From Bin87 sp965262485 (GTDB lineage Bacteria > Chloroflexota > Dehalococcoidia > Lucifugimonadales > UBA3495), in contig OZ253540.1 of assembly GCA_965262485.1 (NCBI GenBank), positions 3,162,001-3,226,000 of the forward strand: a stretch of DNA of 64,000 nucleotides, written 5' to 3'. A model generated the notes under the pieces. The model was not told the origin of the DNA. It saw nothing but the letters and a program-made list of their open reading frames with translations, and did no database searches. Below are positions 8,457-16,428 of the stretch, one piece after another. Within the stretch, counting starts at the first letter, position 1; the number at the start of each line of letters is the position of its first letter. The position numbers and the translations under genes were made by a program.

Positions 8457-8509
8457 CGGTAAAACCTCCGGGGATGCCGGGATGCTTCCTGGGATGGGGC
8501 GGCCCTTAG

Positions 8510-8664
8510 AAACTATCTCAAAACTCGCCATGCTCTCCAAAAGTCCGGTCGCAGACAGGGTGAGTCGTGGATTCCCGCCTGCGCGGGAATGACGGGTTGC
8601 GCGGGAATGACGGGTTGGGCGGGAATGACGGGTTGCGCGAGGCTGCCAGTTTTGAGATAGTTTC
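8510..8664. mobile_element. 155-bp MITE flanked by TTA
   Basis: Perfect terminal inverted repeats (GAAACTATCTCAAAACT and complement) bound a core of tandem GCGGGAATGACGGGTT units and one CATTCCCGC-type hairpin. It is flanked by TTA on both sides (8507-8509 and 8665-8667). The right TTA is the complement of the TAA stop of the next gene. Confidence 0.8.
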
Positions 8665-9138
8665 TTATTCCTCGTCCCAGTAGAAATCTTCGGTGGTAAG
8701 GTTTTCCTGCCACCACCGGCGCAGTCGGGGCAGCACCATTTCCTTGGGCTTGCGGAAGTCGGATTCCACGAAGTCCAGGGAATCGGGCAGGGGTTTGGCC
8801 TCCCACTTCTGGATGGCTTCCAGAATGAAGCGTTGCACCATGTCTGGGGAGCCGGACTCGAGGCGGCCCAACTGGTAGGCCAGGGTAACGGCCATCTGCA
8901 TCTGGCAAATCAGGGCATGAGCGTCCTCATCGCGCAGGTTTTCCGGCATGGCGCCCGCCTGGTCGATGAAATCGTCGAGCACCTGGCCGATAATCAGGGG
9001 CGGGTCGTCAACGTCCTGCTCGGGCAGAAATTCGGTTAGCCGGTCGGTAAGGTCGGCCACGCCTGCTTCGGGGAGGGCGTACTGGCTCCACTCGTTGGCG
9101 GCAGGTTCCGGGTTGGGGTTGTTCCGGTCGTCGCTCAT
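8665..9138 (-). CDS. Hypothetical acidic protein
   Basis: A 157-residue acidic protein without recognised motifs, probably mostly helical. A central LICQMQMAVTLAYQLGRLESG segment is amphipathic, and the C-terminus has a Trp-rich RRWWQENL block. The stop codon TAA is formed by one copy of the TTA target repeat of the adjoining MITE. The start at 9138 is one of two options (ATG also at 9189); neither has a strong ribosome-binding site. Confidence 0.6.
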   Translation of the reverse strand: MSDDRNNPNPEPAANEWSQYALPEAGVADLTDRLTEFLPEQDVDDPPLIIGQVLDDFIDQAGAMPENLRDEDAHALICQMQMAVTLAYQLGRLESGSPDMVQRFILEAIQKWEAKPLPDSLDFVESDFRKPKEMVLPRLRRWWQENLTTEDFYWDEE

Positions 9139-9962
9139 CACATAATCCTGCAGGGCAAAGTTGGTGGGCCGGGCGTCGGAGACTGCCAATGTCAGCAGCC
9201 ACCCTGCCGGCGCCGCATCCGCTCTGCGCGTTGGATGATTGTATCATGGTGGGTATAATTCGGGCTTGAGGCGGCTCACGCGTACCCACTTTATCCGTCA
9301 TTGCGAGCGGAGTGGGGGAGGGGACGGTTTTTACCTGGATGGACAGGATGAACGGGATGGACAGGATTTGAGTGTGGGATGTTGGGGATGGCGGCTCCTT
9401 TTGGTCAGGCGGTGGGTTTTGCGTGGTGTTGTGGGTGTCAGGTTGGTGGTGGGTGGTTGGGTTTCGCCAGAGGTTTCGGGTCGTTGTCAGCCCCACGGCC
9501 GGGGGATTACGCAAGATTTAGCCCCTGTTTCCGTGCTCTGCGAACGGCGGTGAGGCCGGGGTCGCAGCACGCAGCGTAGTGGCGTCCGCTGTGGCAGATG
9601 GGACTGCGCAGATGAAGCAATAGACTGCGGCAGTCCGGCATCATGCCGGTTTGCGATTTTGATGCTGACGGGTGGCCGTCGACCTGAAACCTCTGGCGAA
9701 GGTGTGGTTGATGTTGATTGACGAGTTTTAACCTGACATAGTTGATAATAGGGGGGTGATTTACGAGGGCGCAAGGGGGTGGGTGTCAGTCGGGGGGGAC
9801 GGCCCGCACCCTGCCGTCTCCCGGTGGGCCAGGGTGGCCCTTCTACTGGCTCAGGATGATCCTTCGACAGGCTCAGGATGAGCGGGGGTGGGGGACGGGC
9901 GGGTTTTTGCCGGGGGTTGAAGCGAGGGATCAAGGGTGTGTTATGGTGCGGGCGGGTCTGAT
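9139..9962. other. Non-coding repeat-rich gap
   Basis: Holds one end of a GCGTACCCACTTTG-type MITE (from 9275), a GGATGGACAGGAT tandem motif (about 9340-9368) seen also near 25850, 26000, 30380 and 38300, GT-rich low-complexity DNA, and a GACAGGCTCAGGATGAGCGGG repeat near 9862. Short open frames here have no coding character. Confidence 0.6.
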
Positions 9963-10535
9963 ATGTCAGCGCAATGCGATCACATTGATGTCGAAGTGCT
10001 GTTTGACCTGCCCAATGGCTGGCTGGATGACGTTTGCGCTTCGGACGGGGATCTGGTGATCGGCGATGCCCGGTGGTTGGCCGACGTCGTCCGGCGTGGC
10101 CTGGCTCAGGCGCTGCCAGCCGATGCGACCGGCGAAGTCAGTTTGCTGCTGACTGACGACGACACGGTACGGTCATTAAATCGCAAGTTTCGCGGGTTGG
10201 ACGAGACCACCGATGTGCTCTCTTTTTCGGCAGAACACGCCGGAGAATGGCAGGGCGACGATGAACGGCCCGATGCCGGTTCCGGCGCCGACGGGCCGGC
10301 TCACTGGCCCCAACCCGAAGGGGAGCCGTTGCCGCTGGGCGACATCATAATCTCGGTGCCGCAGGCGGCGCGGCAGGCCAGGGAGCAGGGAGTGGCGCTG
10401 CATCGGGAGATCGCGCTGCTGCTGGTTCACGGGGCGTTGCATCTGCTGGGGCACGACCACCTGGACGACGCGCCACGGGAAGAGATGCAGGCGCTGGAGC
10501 AAGGGGCGTTGACCGGCCTTTTTGAGGGCAACTGA
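9963..10535 (+). CDS. ybeY: Endoribonuclease YbeY (16S rRNA maturation)
   Basis: YbeY is a zinc-dependent endoribonuclease acting in 16S rRNA 3'-end maturation and ribosome quality control. The zinc-binding HGALHLLGHDH motif lies near residue 160, and the LNRKFRGLDETTDVLSF block is characteristic. An acidic/Pro-Gly insert of about 40 residues (EWQGDDERPDAGSG...) separates the two halves and is longer than in most YbeY proteins. The start at 9963 (MSAQ) is chosen over a GTG-like start at 9936. The stop codon overlaps a 16-bp direct repeat that flanks the next element. Confidence 0.92.
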   Translation: MSAQCDHIDVEVLFDLPNGWLDDVCASDGDLVIGDARWLADVVRRGLAQALPADATGEVSLLLTDDDTVRSLNRKFRGLDETTDVLSFSAEHAGEWQGDDERPDAGSGADGPAHWPQPEGEPLPLGDIIISVPQAARQAREQGVALHREIALLLVHGALHLLGHDHLDDAPREEMQALEQGALTGLFEGN

Positions 10536-10549
10536 TGCAGATACCGCAT

Positions 10550-10792
10550 GCGTACCCACTTTGTCATTGCGACCCCCGTACTCGATGCGGGGGTTGGCAA
10601 TCTCGTCGTCGCAGCATCTGTCATTGCGAGCGGAGCGTGGCAATCTCGTCGCGGTAGCAATGGTGGTTTGCCGACGTGTGTTCAGCCTCATCGAGATTGC
10701 CACGTCGCTGCGCTCCGCGCAATGACAGGTGGGGGTGGGCGCCATTCGCAATGACAGCAGGCCGGTTGGATTGACAAGGCGGGTACGCGTGA
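10550..10792. mobile_element. MITE bounded by a 16-bp direct repeat
   Basis: Termini ATGCGTACCCACTTTG and its near-complement CAAGGCGGGTACGCGT, with an interior of CATTGCGA/GGCAATCTC modules. The 16-bp sequence GATGCAGATACCGCAT occurs at 10534-10549 and again at 10793-10808, hugging both ends. The element lies exactly between the stop codons of the convergent genes ybeY and pgpA. Confidence 0.85.
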
Positions 10793-10807
10793 GATGCAGA
10801 TACCGCA

Positions 10808-11401
10808 TCATTGCAGATACTGGCTCGTGCCCATAGATGGGCACACCGTGAACCAGGCTAATCCGACGTGCAACAACGACATAATTACCAGGGCGATCAA
10901 CCCGGCCGCTACATCGTCCAGCATGATGCCCCACCCGCCGTGCAGTCGCTCCAATTGCCGGCAGGGCCAGGGTTTCCACACGTCCAGACACCGGAAAATG
11001 AAGAAGGAAACCAATATCCCGATGCCAGTAAAAAGCCACCCGAACCCCAATATCCAGCCCATAAAGACCGTGGCCAGACCGGCAATCCACATCCCTACAA
11101 ATTCGTCCCAGACGGCGGTCCCTGGATCGGGCGCATCGGGCGTGGACATTTTGCCCGTAGCCCAGACCCCAACGAAAAATCCAACGACGATCACCATCAA
11201 TGACACGACCGGAAGCAGGACCAGGGCTGCGGTCGGGAAAACCGGTGAGTCGATGAGTTGCCACGACACGAAATACAGAATCAGCGCCGCCGCCAGCGAA
11301 CCGGCGGTGCCGGGCGCGATGGGTGAGAAACCCGTGCCGAACCCGCTGCCGATAATCCACGCCAGTTTGTCTGTCAAAGACAGTTGACGCCAGTCAGGCA
11401 T
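10808..11401 (-). CDS. pgpA: Phosphatidylglycerophosphatase A
   Basis: PgpA dephosphorylates phosphatidylglycerol phosphate in the inner membrane to make phosphatidylglycerol. The 197-residue protein has the N-terminal GFGTGFSPIAPGTAGSL signature and the later DDVAAG motif, with four to five membrane helices. Its start overlaps the upstream zincin gene by 8 nt, so the two are cotranscribed. The TGA stop directly abuts the MITE flank. Confidence 0.88.
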   Translation of the reverse strand: MPDWRQLSLTDKLAWIIGSGFGTGFSPIAPGTAGSLAAALILYFVSWQLIDSPVFPTAALVLLPVVSLMVIVVGFFVGVWATGKMSTPDAPDPGTAVWDEFVGMWIAGLATVFMGWILGFGWLFTGIGILVSFFIFRCLDVWKPWPCRQLERLHGGWGIMLDDVAAGLIALVIMSLLHVGLAWFTVCPSMGTSQYLQ

Positions 11402-11795
11402 AACCCAGGCGGTGCAGATCGTGTTCGTTCAGTCCCAGGTAGTGGCCGATCTCGTGCAGCAGCGTGGTGCGAATTTCATGGGTAACATCGTGGTGGGAGT
11501 CGCACATTGACATGATGGGCAGGCGGTAGAGGTAGATGCAGTCGGGAAGCAGCGGGTCGGCCAGATGGCGTTCGGGCAGTGGGACGCCTACGTACAGGCC
11601 AAGCAGCGTATGCCCGTGGTCGTGAGGGTCAATAGCGCCCTCCGACTCCGGCCCGGGCGTGTCCTCGACAATAATATCGAGATTTCCCAGCGCCGAGCGC
11701 ACCGAGTCGGGTAGTTGCCAGTAAGCCTGCTGAACCAGTTGCTCGAACTCTGCCGGCGGTATCTGCATATTGTTGGGGTTAGGCCGTGTTGACAT
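11394..11795 (-). CDS. Zincin-like metallopeptidase (minimal MPT family)
   Basis: A short soluble zincin. The LLHEIGHYLGLNEHDLHRLGY segment near the C-terminus gives the HExxH zinc site plus a third ligand, as in the PF06262 family. The N-terminal FEQLVQQAYWQLPDSV helix fits that family. The annotated ATG (11795) is inside the arm of an inverted-repeat element. An in-frame ATG at 11768 gives the usual family start and may be the native one. Substrate unknown. Confidence 0.82.
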   Translation of the reverse strand: MSTRPNPNNMQIPPAEFEQLVQQAYWQLPDSVRSALGNLDIIVEDTPGPESEGAIDPHDHGHTLLGLYVGVPLPERHLADPLLPDCIYLYRLPIMSMCDSHHDVTHEIRTTLLHEIGHYLGLNEHDLHRLGYA

Positions 11796-11936
11796 TTGAG
11801 ATATACGGCGATTTCGCTAACCCCAACGCGTCATTCCCGCGAAAGCGGGAATCCAGGCGCTTTGGAAAGCAGACATCGTTCACATTCAGGGTACTCTGGA
11901 TTCCCGCTTTCGCGGGAATGACGTGAAATGTCAACA
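11787..11936. repeat. Double-hairpin repeat inside TGTTGACATTT inverted arms
   Basis: Outer arms TGTTGACATTT (11787-11797) and complement (11926-11936). Inside are two perfect inverted copies (28 bp each, 11829-11856 and 11896-11923) of the CATTCCCGCGAAAGCGGGAAT hairpin. No target duplication recognised. Confidence 0.7.
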
Positions 11937-11953
11937 AAACTTGGTTTGTAATC

Positions 11954-12110
11954 CAGGGCCTTTCGGTTTTCTTCATGTCATTGCGACCCCGTACTTGATA
12001 CGGGGGTGGCAATCTCGTCGCCGTAGCAATGATGGTTCCCCGGCACGTGCTCAACCTCAACGAGATTGCCACGTTGCTGCGCTCCTCGCAATGACAACTG
12101 GATGACCCTG
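11954..12110. repeat. CAGGG-ended element with 10-bp target duplication
   Basis: Begins CAGGG and ends CCCTG. The 10-bp repeat GTTTGTAATC flanks it exactly (11944-11953 and 12111-12120). The core is an inverted pair of CATTGCGA/GGCAATCTC modules. Terminal similarity beyond CAGGG is modest. Confidence 0.75.
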
Positions 12111-12143
12111 GTTTGTAATCTTCGCGATGGCAGGGGCGCTGCC

Positions 12144-13001
12144 CTAACCACTGACCCGGGCCCGGATGGCCTTGAGGATGTCGACGTTGGGTTTGTCGGG
12201 GCCACGGCGGTCCGGATTGAAGCCTGGAACTTCGAGGAAGAAGGGAACGTCGGCAAAGGCGGGATGGGACATGATGTTGGTAAAGCCCGCTTCGCCGATC
12301 AATCCTTCTCCGATGTTGTCGTGGCGGTCGACGCCGGAACCGCAGGGCCGCTTGGAATCGTTGGCGTGCACCGCCGACAACCGGTCCAGGCCGATGTCGC
12401 GGTCGAACTCGTCAATCATGCCGGCAACGCCTTCCGGGTTGGTGAGGTCGTAGCCCGCCGCGAAGGCGTGTTGAGTATCCAGGCAAATGCCCAATCTGGC
12501 GCTGTCCACGGCGCGCAGGATGTCGCCCAGCTCGCTGAACTTGGCCCCGATGTGCTGGCCCATGCCGGCCATGTTTTCCAGGCACAGCAACGGCCCCTCG
12601 GGGGATTGGTCGAGCACCAGGTTGATGCTGTCCACCACCTGCTGGAAAATGGCGTCGTAGCCGGCCCCGCCGTGGCTGCCCGGATGGAATATGACCCCAC
12701 CGGCGCCGATCTGGTCGGCCAGGTTCATGTAGTTGACCAGCGATGTCACCGATTTCTCGATGTTGTCGGGGTTGGGGTTGCCCAGGTTGATTAGGTAGAT
12801 GGCGTGCAGAAAGGGCGGAGCCATTCCGGCCTCGGCGCTCCGGGCGCGGAAACCCTCGGCCTGGGCGTCGGTGAGGGCCTTGAACCGCCAGGAGCGGGTT
12901 GACGACCCGAATATCTGCACCGCCTCCGCGCCAATCTCGGCGCCGCGGTCGATGGCCTTGGCGATTCCGCCGGCCGCGGAAACGTGCGCTCCGATAATCA
13001 T
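12144..13001 (-). CDS. nfo: Endonuclease IV (AP endonuclease)
   Basis: A 285-residue TIM-barrel AP endonuclease that cuts 5' of abasic sites in base-excision repair using three zinc ions. Characteristic blocks: IGAHVSAAGG at the N-terminus, FHPGSH, LENMAG, LDTQHAFAAGYD, HANDSK and FFLEVPGF. ATG at 13001 with AGGAG 9 nt upstream; the longer open frame upstream is not conserved-looking. The upstream boundary of a mobile block (13102) lies about 100 bp away, so its promoter may have been separated from older regulatory DNA. Confidence 0.95.
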   Translation of the reverse strand: MIIGAHVSAAGGIAKAIDRGAEIGAEAVQIFGSSTRSWRFKALTDAQAEGFRARSAEAGMAPPFLHAIYLINLGNPNPDNIEKSVTSLVNYMNLADQIGAGGVIFHPGSHGGAGYDAIFQQVVDSINLVLDQSPEGPLLCLENMAGMGQHIGAKFSELGDILRAVDSARLGICLDTQHAFAAGYDLTNPEGVAGMIDEFDRDIGLDRLSAVHANDSKRPCGSGVDRHDNIGEGLIGEAGFTNIMSHPAFADVPFFLEVPGFNPDRRGPDKPNVDILKAIRARVSG

Positions 13002-13128
13002 CTTGTTCACTCCTGAAGAGGTGGTCCGGGTCCGGCCGCTGCCAGAATCGTGGTGTCGCGACGCTTTGGGCTGTTGCAATGAGCCCGAGCAATAATACTC
13101 CCTTATACTGAAGGATAGTTCAAGTAGG

Positions 13129-14085
13129 CGGCGTCGGTACGAAATCCGTAATCTGTGGTGCGCCGAATTCGAGGTGACCTGGGCTTTTGCCTTGGGCGGT
13201 GAATCGTTGTTCTGCCGGACTAACTCAGGATGAGTCGGCGACTGCCGACGTAGTGCCGAGGGCAGTGCTTTACGTAGCGTCGTGTAGGGCGTGCTAAAAC
13301 CCGGCCGCGCTGTTGAGGCGGTCTTGCTGGTTGACGAGTCACTTACCGTGCATGAGAGCAGTCGTTTCGGATTGCGGTTTTTGGATTTCGGCGTCGGCAT
13401 GTGGTGGCAGGACGAGTCAATTGGGTGATTGTGCTCCGATTCTACCGATGTGCGAGAAAGTTGACGAAATTGCTGTTGCTGGCCGGTGGGTTGCTCGTGA
13501 ATTTCCACATTTGTGGCCGCGTTGGGTGCGCGTGTTTTCCGTGGTGTCCTTCTTGCCCTGTTGTGCATGCCGGTAGGGAAAATGACACGTAACTATTAGC
13601 CAACGCATTTAGCGGCGGATTTGTTTGCGGTATGTCGGTATTAGGCGATATTCCGTAGAGTGTTCTCTGAAACTTGGGCGATTCAACTGACAGTCGTACG
13701 GCCCGTAGCGGTTCGGGCAGTTTTGACAGCGGGTTGGACAACCCATAGGCTGCTGGAGCCAACAAAACGGCCCCGGTGGACAAGACCAAGGCCGCAGCGA
13801 TGGGGAATTGCGGTCCGCCATCGGGCTCAATGGTAGCCCTGTGTCTCTGGTGTGTCCAGCCCTGTCGTTCGCGGCAGGGCTGTTTTGTTGGCGTAATTCG
13901 CAAAGGAGGTTCGGGAATGAGTTATTCGACTGTATGACGACCTGCGGTCCGCATTGTCTTTGTGCGGTGACCTGTAATGGTCGGCATCTCGGAACGGTGG
14001 ATATCGGGAAAGGTATGCCGCTGGAGAAAGACCACTCCGTCCGGAGGATTGTGGCGGGGTTGGAGACAAAAGGAGAAGAAATACG
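13129..14085. other. Non-coding left part of the cassette
   Basis: No convincing gene on either strand. One hairpin with a U-rich 3' side (stem CAGCCCTG/CAGGGCTG, about 13858-13886) precedes the metalloprotease gene and could be a terminator or attenuator on the plus strand. Confidence 0.5.
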
Positions 14086-14604
14086 ATGAGTTTCTCGTTG
14101 AGAGGCGTGGCTTTGACGCTGTTCGCTGTTTCGGTCGTGTTTGCGGTCGGAGCTTCGACGGCGCAGGCCCACTACTTGGGATACAACGCGGTGGACGACT
14201 GCGAGATCCGGTACAAGGAATGGACCAAGTACGATACGGAGCGCATTGCCGCTGAGGCGGCGTGGGAAGCGATCAACGGTGCGGACGACTGCGTTAGCGT
14301 CGAGCCCGACACTGCGACCACGATGCACGACCTGAAGTACGAAGACGTGGATTACGAGGATGTGACGTGGGCTGGGTTGTACTACCACAGCTCGATCGGA
14401 GCCGACTCGGTCTACTTCAATGACCACTACATGGAGAACTACAACGATTGCCGGAAGAAGTTCGTTGCATACCATGAGCTGGGTCACGCGCATGGTCTGG
14501 CGCATTCGTACTCACCGAATGTGATGCAGGAAAACGTCGCGAATGTCTGCACGTTGGGCGATCACGACGTGCACGACTACGAAGAGCTTTGGGGGGACAG
14601 CTAG
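14086..14604 (+). CDS. Secreted zinc metalloprotease (metzincin-like)
   Basis: A 172-residue precursor with a signal peptide ending near AQA-H (residues 1-28). The zinc site HELGHAHGLAH has the full metzincin pattern HExxHxxGxxH, and SPNVMQ after it fits the Met-turn. Four Cys could form disulphides. The small size recalls snapalysin/matrixin-like secreted proteases. It is the first of three cassette genes; the next starts 2 nt after its stop. Confidence 0.8.
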   Translation: MSFSLRGVALTLFAVSVVFAVGASTAQAHYLGYNAVDDCEIRYKEWTKYDTERIAAEAAWEAINGADDCVSVEPDTATTMHDLKYEDVDYEDVTWAGLYYHSSIGADSVYFNDHYMENYNDCRKKFVAYHELGHAHGLAHSYSPNVMQENVANVCTLGDHDVHDYEELWGDS

Positions 14605-14606
14605 TT

Positions 14607-15185
14607 ATGAGGCTCAAAGTTGAGAGAAACCAAGGATTCTGGGCTCTGGTGGTCTTGGCCGCCGTGGTGATCATGGTGTTCGGCGTCTGGCAAATGACGC
14701 AGAGCGGCAGTCCAGGGACGATCATCGGGGATCCGTCGTATGTGACGGATCTAAAGAATGACCGGAATCTGGTGGGAATCGGGAACGATGTGTTCTTCGG
14801 CCAAGTTGTGTCGAAGACCGGGCAGAGTGAAACGGATGGTCCGCCCGCGACGCAGTTCAACGTGACCGTGCTGGAGACGCTCAAGGGAGACCTCTCGGGG
14901 ACTGTGTCCGTCAACCAGCAGGGTGCGGATCTCAGCGACGGGAATTCCTTTCGGATGATCGGGGATTCCGCCCTGCTGTCGCCTGGGAAGTCGTATCTGT
15001 TCGTTACCCGGCGGCACGGCGTGAAAGGTTACAACACGCTGGTACCTGGTTACGGGAACATTGATCTCTATGTTGCGGACAATGCGAGCCGTGAGGAAGT
15101 CTTGCGCAGCGATGACGCCAATGATCTTCGCGAGCGGTTCAATAGTGCGATTGCGGAACAGGTCGAGTACGATCCGTCTTCCTAG
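14607..15185 (+). CDS. Membrane-anchored exported protein of unknown function
   Basis: A 192-residue protein with one N-terminal membrane helix (about residues 12-32) and an extracytoplasmic domain rich in beta-strand-like segments (VFFGQVVSKTG, FNVTVLETLKGD, GTVSVNQQG, SYLFVTRR). ATG at 14607 lies 2 nt after the protease stop, so the two are translationally linked. It could be a partner or inhibitor of the protease; that is inference from position only. Confidence 0.65.
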   Translation: MRLKVERNQGFWALVVLAAVVIMVFGVWQMTQSGSPGTIIGDPSYVTDLKNDRNLVGIGNDVFFGQVVSKTGQSETDGPPATQFNVTVLETLKGDLSGTVSVNQQGADLSDGNSFRMIGDSALLSPGKSYLFVTRRHGVKGYNTLVPGYGNIDLYVADNASREEVLRSDDANDLRERFNSAIAEQVEYDPSS

Positions 15186-15412
15186 AATGGGCTGAGCCTG
15201 TCGGGATTATCGGTGCAGGGGTCGATGGTTGCTCCATCGGCCCCTGTTCTGATGGTCACGGTTTGGTTGAATGGAGTGGGGGGTGGTCGGTTCGTGGGTT
15301 AGTGTTGGTAGCCGGAGTGAGTGGCAAAGTCGGGTGGGTGAGTGAGCGCCTATGGCGAGGGGAACGACGTATAATTTGATGTGATAACGGCGGCAACGGA
15401 GTGGTTCGCGAT

Positions 15413-15874
15413 ATGAGGATAGGCTTGGTCTTTGCTGGTGTGATGTTGCTCTGCGGGTCGGCTTTCGCCATTGGATGCGGGAGAGTTCATATACTGGTGG
15501 ACAGGGAAGCTGAGTATCTGCACGATTACGTGGCTTGGGGTGAGCAGGCTAACTACGGGCGTGATGACGGTTTTACATGGAACGATGGCAGCAGCTGGGG
15601 CGATGGGATCTCTGACAAGGCGCCTGATCTTCCGTTGGTGGAGGGACAGTCGTCGGATGCGGTTCTGACGTGCGCCCAGGAGGAGGTGTTGTGGTTGATG
15701 ACGTTTCCCGATGGGGAGAGCCTTTTGGCAGATGGGCTTTCTCAGGAAGAGAAGGACCGGATCACGGGTGTGTGGGAAGATGCTTTCGCGGAAAGGTTCA
15801 GAGGACCAGGCGCTGCGTTTGACGAGCTCCGCTCGTTTGCGGACCAGTGCGGCGAGTTGACGCCGCCGGAGTAA
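15413..15874 (+). CDS. Exported hypothetical protein
   Basis: A 153-residue protein with a signal sequence; an Ala-Ile-Gly-Cys near residue 22 could be a lipobox, or cleavage could follow AFA. The mature part is acidic with several Trp and Cys and no known motif. A TATAAT hexamer lies at 15370-15375, but no good -35 was found. Third gene of the cassette, 227 bp after the second. Confidence 0.6.
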   Translation: MRIGLVFAGVMLLCGSAFAIGCGRVHILVDREAEYLHDYVAWGEQANYGRDDGFTWNDGSSWGDGISDKAPDLPLVEGQSSDAVLTCAQEEVLWLMTFPDGESLLADGLSQEEKDRITGVWEDAFAERFRGPGAAFDELRSFADQCGELTPPE

Positions 15875-16356
15875 TTTGGTGGGCGGCCTGGGTAGCCATT
15901 TGCCCCAGATGTAGGGGTGTTGTCGGTGTCGCCATACGAAACTGTTGCAATGCTTTAGAAGAGAGGACGGTCAAGGTAGTTGGCATTCAGAGAGGTATCC
16001 CAGCGGATGGTTCGGTGGCATTGGCGCCGTAACTAGTTAGTGGTGGCCGGCGGGGCGTCCAGAACGCGCCGGTCGCACCACGAAACTTAATCGTGCTGGT
16101 GCGAATCACTGGAGCCTGAATGGGCTTCCGTGATTCTTGCGTTAGGCCCGTCGGGAGGGTCCAAGACGTGTGCCGCATCTGGTTGAGGTGACAGCCCAGC
16201 TTGTGTTTGATCATGTGTCATGCCAGTGTTCCCGCGGTGCCTGGCACTACAATTTAGGGCCGTTTCGGTGCTAAATCTCTAATCCGGTATTCGTAACGTC
16301 TCCGGTCGGAATAATGCACGTTATGCTATTACCCTACGTTATGGGTTTTTCAGTTT
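15875..16356. other. Non-coding right part of the cassette with three consecutive hairpins
   Basis: No gene seen. Between 16041 and 16136 three stem-loops follow one another: CCGGCG/CGCCGG (16047-16072), GCACCACGA/TCGTGCTGGTGC (16075-16102) and GAATCAC/GTGATTC (16103-16136). They could be a structured RNA or a recombination site. Confidence 0.4.
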
Positions 16357-16428
16357 CCTACTTGAACTATCATACTTATACTGTGAGGCGACGCCAGTAT
16401 CGCAAATTCTCCGCGTTCGGGTAACCCT

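Larger units (their letters stand above)
13111..16374. mobile_element. Putative 3.26-kb mobile cassette (TIRs plus 9-bp direct repeat, no transposase)
   Basis: A perfect 15-bp inverted repeat (GATAGTTCAAGTAGG at 13114-13128, complement at 16357-16371) lies 3 bp inside a 9-bp direct repeat CTTATACTG (13102-13110 and 16375-16383). The block separates nfo from a divergent alcohol dehydrogenase gene. It contains three plus-strand genes for exported proteins and no recognisable transposase or recombinase. Confidence 0.65.

Noticed and set aside
11787..12110. CRISPR-like array from the repeated hairpins
   Set aside because: The repeats are inverted pairs without regular spacers and without cas genes; they are REP/REPIN-type elements.
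13609..14505. Minus-strand frame opposite the metalloprotease
   Set aside because: Antisense of a gene with a signal peptide and full zinc motif.
15370..15375. TATAAT box as promoter of the gene at 15413
   Set aside because: No acceptable -35 hexamer at 16-18 bp, so it is only mentioned in the gene entry.
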